Of a stretch of DNA of 9,755 bases, positions 6,183 to 9,755 are shown one piece after another. How positions within the stretch are numbered: position 1 is the stretch's first letter; every line of letters begins with the position of its first letter. The notes below the pieces were generated by a model. That model was not told the DNA's origin and searched no databases. It saw only the letters and a program-made list of their open reading frames with translations. Source of the DNA: Bacillota bacterium (GTDB lineage: Bacteria > Bacillota > Clostridia > Lachnospirales > Cellulosilyticaceae); assembly GCA_023415525.1 (NCBI GenBank), contig JAEZKI010000280.1:1-9755 (forward strand), given 5' to 3'. The translations under genes were made by a program, and so were the position numbers.

Positions 6183-6794
6183 CTATAGTTCTCTAAATAA
6201 ACCAATGACCTTGCCCAGTATTTTGACTTCCTTTGCACAAATAGGGGCCATGGTATCATTCTCGGGTTGGAGGCGAATATAGTCTTTCTCCTTAAAGAAG
6301 CGCTTAACTGTTACCTCATCTCCTAAAAGAGCTACCACGATATCCCCATTGTGAGCACCATCTTGCTGCCTTACAATGATTTTATCGCCATCCAGTATCC
6401 CAGCATTAATCATACTGGTACCAGATACCGTCAACATATAGGTCTCTTCATGGCGCACAATATGATTGGGAAGAGGGAAGTACTCTTCGATATTTTCTAC
6501 TGCCAAAATAGGAACACCTGCTGTGACTTTACCTAGGAGGGGAACAGGACTTACATGGTCAGTTAACCAATCCTCTGTATCATCTAATACCTCAATCGTT
6601 CGAGGTTTGGTAGGATCCCGACGAATGTAACCCTTTTTCTCAAGAGTACTTAAATGACTATGCACAGTGGAAGTAGAACTTAAGGAAACTGCTTGGCAAA
6701 TTTCCCTAACTGAAGGTGGATAGCCTTTACTTTTTAATTCGGTTTTAATGAACTGAAGTATTTTTTCTTGTTTAGCCGTTAATGTATGATCCAT
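6183..6794 (-). CDS. lexA: SOS repressor LexA
   Basis: 203 aa, normal for LexA (about 200-210). It represses DNA-damage genes and cuts itself when RecA forms filaments on single-stranded DNA. N-terminal winged helix-turn-helix at about 1-70 ([20 protein letters not shown] at 24-43). Linker, then S24-type protease domain: cleavage site Ala92-Gly93 in [10 protein letters not shown], nucleophile Ser127 in SGTSMINAG, and general base Lys164 in EVTVKRFF. The usual G-D-S-M around the serine is G-T-S-M here; E. coli has G-M-S-M, so activity is expected. Ribosome binding site AGAGGG (6805-6800) lies 5 bases before the ATG. A LexA box overlaps its own promoter (autoregulation). It sits 76 bases downstream of the recombinase gene and ends in its own strong terminator. 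Confidence 0.97.
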   Translation of the reverse strand: MDHTLTAKQEKILQFIKTELKSKGYPPSVREICQAVSLSSTSTVHSHLSTLEKKGYIRRDPTKPRTIEVLDDTEDWLTDHVSPVPLLGKVTAGVPILAVENIEEYFPLPNHIVRHEETYMLTVSGTSMINAGILDGDKIIVRQQDGAHNGDIVVALLGDEVTVKRFFKEKDYIRLQPENDTMAPICAKEVKILGKVIGLFREL

Positions 6795-6826
6795 AATATC
6801 CCTCTGTCTCTACGTATTCTTACTTT

Positions 6827-6855
6827 ATTATAACACAAGTATGTCGAATAAGCAA
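6827..6855 (-). promoter_or_regulatory. lexA promoter
   Basis: On the minus strand TATAAT (6832-6827) is perfect and preceded by TGT, making an extended -10. A -35-like TTGCTT (6855-6850) lies 17 bases upstream. The -35 overlaps the LexA box at 6853-6866. Transcription would start near 6820, about 26 bases before the lexA ATG. Confidence 0.7.
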
Positions 6856-6866
6856 ACATACGTTCT
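6853..6866 (-). promoter_or_regulatory. LexA-binding SOS box
   Basis: The minus strand reads AGAACGTATGTTTG (6866-6853), matching the Gram-positive LexA operator pattern CGAAC-N4-GTTCG at 8 of the 10 fixed positions (A for C at the start, T for C in the second half). Its position over the lexA -35 fits negative autoregulation. It lies 5 bases upstream of the lexA -35's far edge and just after the stop codon of the recombinase gene. Confidence 0.8.
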
Positions 6867-6870
6867 ATCT

Positions 6871-7941
6871 TTAATTTTCTCGCAGTTTTATGATAGAAGC
6901 TGCATGTCTTTTTCTGGCGTCATCCATTTGAGCATAGTGCTTTTTGGTGGTATTAACATCTTTGTGTCCCAAAACATCAGCTACTAAATAAATATCACCT
7001 GTTTCTTGATAAAGCTGGGTCCCAAAGGTGGCTCTTAATTTATGAGGGGTAATCTTTTTCAAGGTGGTCACTAAGGTGCTATACTTTTTAACTAAAAGCT
7101 GAATACTACGTACAGAAAGCCTTTTATGCTGAAGGGATAAGAAGAGAGGAGCATCTATTTCTTTACAAGGCATCTCTTTACGCTCTTTAATATAAGCTCT
7201 TAAAAGTCCTTCTACCTCCTTACTGAAATAGAGAATGGTTTCATTCCCACCTTTCCTCGTAATCTTAATCCCATTATGATTAAAATCCACATCTTCTAAA
7301 TTAAGGCCTACACACTCCGATACACGGATTCCTGTCCCTAAGAGAAGGCCAATAAGGGCTAGATCCCTTTGTTTGGTAAATTGGTGATAAACCTTCTGCT
7401 TATCCGTTAAAGCCTCTCCTGACTCCACCACATCTAATAGCCTGGCAATCTCATCTACATCTAGTTTCACAATAGGCTTCTCATAAATTTTAGGCATATC
7501 TACAATGGCTGATGGATTATTTTTAATCCGTTCCTGGCGATAGAAGTAGTGATAGAGTGTCTTTAAAGAAGCCAATTTCCTTGCTTTCCCATTTTGACCA
7601 TTTTGATGGGTATGTAAATCTCTCATGGTTTCCTCTGGCAGGTCTTCCTTTTCATAATAGGCCAGATACTCCAGATAGCCTTCTATTTCTCTAGCTGAAA
7701 TACTATCTAAATCCTCAAGAGTCATCTCCTGAAGAGAAGAAAGTGATTTAAAACGAGGAATTTCTTTATAGCAGTACTCAAAGAATACCCTTAAATCATA
7801 GGCATATGCTAGCCTTGTATTCACACTGGTGGTATGTTCAAGTCCTCTAAAAAAATCAAAGAGATAAGGAGGAAGCTCTTTTAAAAGCTCCCTGGTTTTT
7901 ATGGTAATATATTTTTTGCGATGATCTTGATAACTCGACAT
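6871..7941 (-). CDS. tyrosine recombinase, XerS-like (Xer family)
   Basis: A 356-aa tyrosine recombinase with all catalytic residues visible: Arg206 (GTGIRVSE), Lys230 (ITRKGGNE), His300 and Arg303 (TPHKLRATFGT), His326 (LGHKDVNTT) and nucleophile Tyr336 (KKHYAQM). The N-terminal core-binding SAM-like domain covers about 25-150. At about 356 residues, with an N-terminus opening KELPPYLFDFF, a long inter-domain linker, and the segment FTKQRDLALIGLLLGTGIRV, it resembles streptococcal XerS (also 356 aa) more than the roughly 300-aa XerC/XerD. The likely job is chromosome-dimer resolution at a dif site, though an integrase role cannot be excluded. No element ends or attachment sites are seen nearby, and it lies in a housekeeping operon. 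Its ATG abuts the ttcA stop codon (TAG-ATG), showing translational coupling; lexA follows. Confidence 0.88.
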   Translation of the reverse strand: MSSYQDHRKKYITIKTRELLKELPPYLFDFFRGLEHTTSVNTRLAYAYDLRVFFEYCYKEIPRFKSLSSLQEMTLEDLDSISAREIEGYLEYLAYYEKEDLPEETMRDLHTHQNGQNGKARKLASLKTLYHYFYRQERIKNNPSAIVDMPKIYEKPIVKLDVDEIARLLDVVESGEALTDKQKVYHQFTKQRDLALIGLLLGTGIRVSECVGLNLEDVDFNHNGIKITRKGGNETILYFSKEVEGLLRAYIKERKEMPCKEIDAPLFLSLQHKRLSVRSIQLLVKKYSTLVTTLKKITPHKLRATFGTQLYQETGDIYLVADVLGHKDVNTTKKHYAQMDDARKRHAASIIKLREN

Positions 7942-8667
7942 CTAATCTTCCTTCCTTTCCCAACCCTCTAAAGTACTTCGTGAGATAGCCCCAAATAAAT
8001 TAGCAGCTACCTTAGGCGTATCCCTTTCCAATGTGGAAAGGAGTTGTTTGGTCGTTTCTCTTTTCGTATGGCCATCTACAGGACAAGGACTTTTCACAAC
8101 AGGTAGCTGCGCTTTTTTAGCAAACCCGCGAATATCCTTTTCTGGTACATAAATAAGAGGGCGAATAATCTCTAAATCCACTTGGTCCATATAAGTAACA
8201 GGTGCCATAGTATGAAGACGTCCTTCGTAAAAAAGAGACATTAAAAGGGTTTCATTAATATCCTCCCGATTATGACCTAGTGCAATCTTATTACAGCCCC
8301 TTTGCTTGGCTAAGTCATAAAGAGCCCCTTTACGCATTTTCGAACAAAGGGAACAAGGATTTTTTTCTTGGCGCTCCTCAAAAATAATCTGCCCAATAGC
8401 TGTTTCGCACACTTCAAAAGGTATTTGTAAAGCTTCTAAATAAGCTCTAACGCCTGATAAGTCAAAGGGCTCTAAGCCAAGAGAAACTGTAATCCCCATA
8501 ATTTCAAAGGATTTAGGGTAGAAGTGCCTTAAATGACTTAAAGCTAAAGCCAAAATTAAACTATCTTTTCCACCTGAAATACCAATGGCAATCTTATCAC
8601 CTTCCTCAATCATGTTATAATCCTGTATCGCTCGTCTCGTAGCACTTAATAAATGTTGTAATTGCAT
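7942..8667 (-). CDS. ttcA: TtcA-family tRNA 2-thiocytidine synthetase (PP-loop ATPase)
   Basis: A 241-aa PP-loop ATPase of the TtcA/TtuA group, which adds sulfur to tRNA bases; TtcA makes 2-thiocytidine at position 32 using an iron-sulfur cluster. The ATP-binding SGGKDS lies at 31-36. Cys105 and Cys108 (NPCSLCSK) plus Cys195 (SPCPVDG) match the three-cysteine cluster-binding pattern of E. coli TtcA. GHNREDINET (131-140) matches the family GHxxDD motif with Glu in place of the first Asp. It is shorter than E. coli TtcA (about 310 aa), as usual for Bacillota members. The exact base modified is not certain; a related PP-loop thiolase is the main alternative. Ribosome binding site AGGAG lies 7 bases before the ATG. 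First gene of the minus-strand unit ttcA-xer(-lexA), with a promoter at 8707-8734. Confidence 0.85.
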   Translation of the reverse strand: MQLQHLLSATRRAIQDYNMIEEGDKIAIGISGGKDSLILALALSHLRHFYPKSFEIMGITVSLGLEPFDLSGVRAYLEALQIPFEVCETAIGQIIFEERQEKNPCSLCSKMRKGALYDLAKQRGCNKIALGHNREDINETLLMSLFYEGRLHTMAPVTYMDQVDLEIIRPLIYVPEKDIRGFAKKAQLPVVKSPCPVDGHTKRETTKQLLSTLERDTPKVAANLFGAISRSTLEGWERKED

Positions 8668-8706
8668 GGTGAATCTCCTATCTACTCTTCGTTAAAACCT
8701 ACTTCT

Positions 8707-8734
8707 ATTATAACCTATTTTAAGCCATTGACAA
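8707..8734 (-). promoter_or_regulatory. promoter of the ttcA-recombinase operon
   Basis: On the minus strand TTGTCA (8734-8729, one mismatch), 16 bases, then TATAAT (8712-8707, perfect). The start would lie near 8700, about 33 bases before the ttcA ATG. It is divergent from the valS promoter; the two -35 boxes are about 40 bases apart. No LexA box is seen here. Confidence 0.65.
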
Positions 8735-8772
8735 AAGAGGGAGGTTTATAAGATTTTAATTTATACATATTA

Positions 8773-8801
8773 TTGACAAAAATTATTCATAATACTATAA
8801 T
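8773..8801 (+). promoter_or_regulatory. consensus promoter of the valS T-box leader
   Basis: TTGACA (8773-8778), exactly 17 bases, then TATAAT (8796-8801): a perfect sigma-A consensus. Transcription should start near 8808, leading into the T-box leader. The strongest promoter in the window, as expected where control is by attenuation. Confidence 0.88.
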
Positions 8802-8807
8802 ATAGGA

Positions 8808-9107
8808 AAATATAAAACAAAGCGTTGACAAGGAGGAGTACATACTCATTGGATAAGCAGAGAGAAGATGGTTGGTGAAAATCTTCATGAAGAGAGTATG
8901 GAAGTAGCCTTTGAGCTGTGAAAGGAAAAGGGATTCCTTAGTAGACTTCACCGGAAATTTCTACCGTTAAAAAGAAAGCAGTATCGGATTTATATCTATA
9001 AATCCCGCACTGACCAAAGAGCAGATGCCTTTCATCTGAATTTAGGTGGTACCACGGACATAAAACGTTCGCCCTAAGCATATTTAACGTATGCTTAGGG
9101 CGTTTTT
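8808..9107 (+). promoter_or_regulatory. T-box riboswitch for valS, GUA (Val) specifier
   Basis: A leader of about 300 bases that senses uncharged tRNA-Val. Stem I: CATACTC (8841-8847) pairs with GAGTATG (8894-8900); the apical part is closed by GAAGAT (8864-8869) with ATCTTC (8881-8886) around GGTTGGTGAAA. The specifier is GTA at 8904-8906 in the usual setting GAA-codon-GCC-TTTGAG (compare GAAT-ATC-ACC-TCTGAG in ileS leaders from memory). A stem III hairpin CAGATG/CATCTG lies at 9022-9038. The T-box core AGGTGGTACCACGG (9044-9057) contains TGGT, able to pair with the ACCA end of tRNA-Val. TTAGG (9042-9046) can pair with CCTAA (9073-9077) as antiterminator, excluding the terminator at 9070-9107. 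Start position is predicted from the promoter. Confidence 0.93.
9070..9107 (+). terminator. regulated terminator of the T-box leader
   Basis: CGCCCTAAGCATA (9070-9082) pairs perfectly with TATGCTTAGGGCG (9090-9102), giving a 13-bp stem with a 7-base loop, followed by TTTTT (9103-9107). Formation competes with antiterminator pairing of CCTAA (9073-9077), so it should stop transcription when tRNA-Val is charged. Confidence 0.9.
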
Positions 9108-9177
9108 ATATGCTAAAAAAGTGCTACTTTTGTTAAAAACGGCAGGTTTTATATTTTACAATCTAAAGGAGGATGAA

Positions 9178-9755
9178 ATGATGGAAAAACATTATGATGC
9201 TTTACGTATTGAAAAAGAAATGCAACAATTTTGGAAGGAAAATAACATTTACGCCTATGATTCAACCAGTAAAAAACAAACCTATTCCATTGATACACCA
9301 CCCCCAACAGTAAGTGGCGGGTTACACATTGGACATATTTTCTCCTATACTCAGGCGGAAATCATTGCCCGTTTTAAAAGGATGCAGGGCTTTAATATCT
9401 TTTATCCTTTTGGCTTTGATGACAATGGTCTACCTACTGAGCGATTAGTAGAAAAGGAAAAGCACGTCTTAGCAAGAGACCTTTCCCGAGAGGCTATGCA
9501 TACAGAGTGCACTGCTGTTGCTCAAAAATACGAAAAGGAATTCCGTGCATTGTGGGAATCCATGGGCTTTTCAGTAGATTGGAATTTGCAGTATGAAACC
9601 ATTAATCCTATAACCACCCGCATTTCTCAGCGTTTATTTTTAGATCTCGTAAAAAAAGGAAAAGCCTATATCAAGGAAGCCCCTGTACTTTGGTGCACAG
9701 AGTGTCAGACTTCTATTGCCCAAGCTGAATTAGAAACCTTTGAAAAAGAAACTAG
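9178..9755 (+). CDS. valS: valine-tRNA ligase, archaeal/alphaproteobacterial type 2 (partial, N-terminal)
   Basis: The first 192 codons and 2 bases; the gene runs off the window. AAAGGAGG (9165-9172) lies 5 bases from the ATG at 9178 and 8 from a second in-frame ATG at 9181, so either may be used. Numbering from 9181: the class I HIGH motif HIGH at 49-52 in PPPTVSGGLHIGHIFSYTQ; FGFDDNGLPTERLVEK (77-92); SVDWNLQYETINP (131-143), heading the editing domain; and WCTEC (171-175), probably a zinc knuckle. ValRS charges tRNA-Val and edits mischarged Thr. Ordinary bacterial ValRS has a PGTDHAGIATQ-like motif where this has GFDDNGLPTERL, matching the type 2 class known from archaea and Rickettsia. 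The valine T-box directly upstream independently fixes the amino acid. Confidence 0.94.
   Translation, partial: MMEKHYDALRIEKEMQQFWKENNIYAYDSTSKKQTYSIDTPPPTVSGGLHIGHIFSYTQAEIIARFKRMQGFNIFYPFGFDDNGLPTERLVEKEKHVLARDLSREAMHTECTAVAQKYEKEFRALWESMGFSVDWNLQYETINPITTRISQRLFLDLVKKGKAYIKEAPVLWCTECQTSIAQAELETFEKET

Noticed and set aside
6351..6536. Plus-strand frame of 61 codons inside lexA
   Set aside because: Antisense to the LexA protease domain with no start signals.
9117..9131. AAAAGT-GCT-ACTTTT hairpin between the T-box terminator and valS
   Set aside because: Six-bp AT-rich stem; not part of the conserved T-box structure and too weak to terminate.
1..9755. Search by eye for CRISPR arrays, tRNA or rRNA genes, insertion-sequence ends and long direct repeats
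   Set aside because: None seen. The Xer-type recombinase has no adjacent attachment-site repeats, so it was not called a mobile element.

Overview
The window reads as a chromosomal segment of a low-GC Gram-positive bacterium (Bacillota, most likely class Clostridia; a Lachnospirales-type lineage is my inference). The basis is near-consensus TTGACA/TATAAT promoters, strong AGGAGG-type ribosome binding sites, a T-box riboswitch, a Bacillus-type LexA box (GAAC-N4-GTT), a clostridial-style Hfq, and a miaA-hfq-(Met gamma-lyase family) order that recalls the Bacillus/Clostridium arrangement. Nothing here identifies the species.

Layout. 1-1887 (+): end of miaA (tRNA A37 dimethylallyltransferase), hfq with its own candidate promoter and a strong terminator, then a PLP enzyme of the 'aluminium resistance / methionine gamma-lyase family'. 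A long hairpin at 1914-1959 separates it from the convergent, complete glutamine-dependent NAD+ synthetase gene (nadE, minus strand; true start at 3956). 4000-6000 is a visibly more AT-rich accessory block: a membrane-anchored protein of unknown function (4192-4608), a LysE/RhtB-type exporter (4714-5322), a degraded-looking non-coding stretch (5323-5633), a 59-aa two-helix membrane protein (5634-5813, +) and, convergent to it, an easily missed 41-aa hydrophobic peptide (5858-5983, -). 6099-8667 (-): a compact housekeeping cluster in transcription order ttcA-like tRNA thiolase, a tyrosine recombinase of XerS-like size and layout, and lexA. lexA has its own SOS-box promoter and a strong terminator. 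8773-9755 (+): a perfect consensus promoter, a T-box leader with a GUA (valine) specifier, and the first 192 codons of valS.

How the parts relate. Several genes concern tRNA: MiaA and TtcA modify the anticodon loop, and ValRS is controlled by uncharged tRNA-Val through the T-box. LexA (SOS response) sits directly downstream of a recombinase suited to chromosome-dimer resolution. The middle block is probably a later insertion or a fast-evolving interval between housekeeping genes.

Most worth a second look: the valine tRNA synthetase is of the archaeal/Rickettsia-like 'type 2' class yet sits behind a bacterial T-box; a strong promoter starts inside the U-tract of the lexA terminator and drives the 41-aa peptide; and the single Xer recombinase resembles XerS. 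I did not find a clearly new multi-gene defence or mobile system; the small-protein pair at 5634-5983 is the nearest candidate and is speculative.
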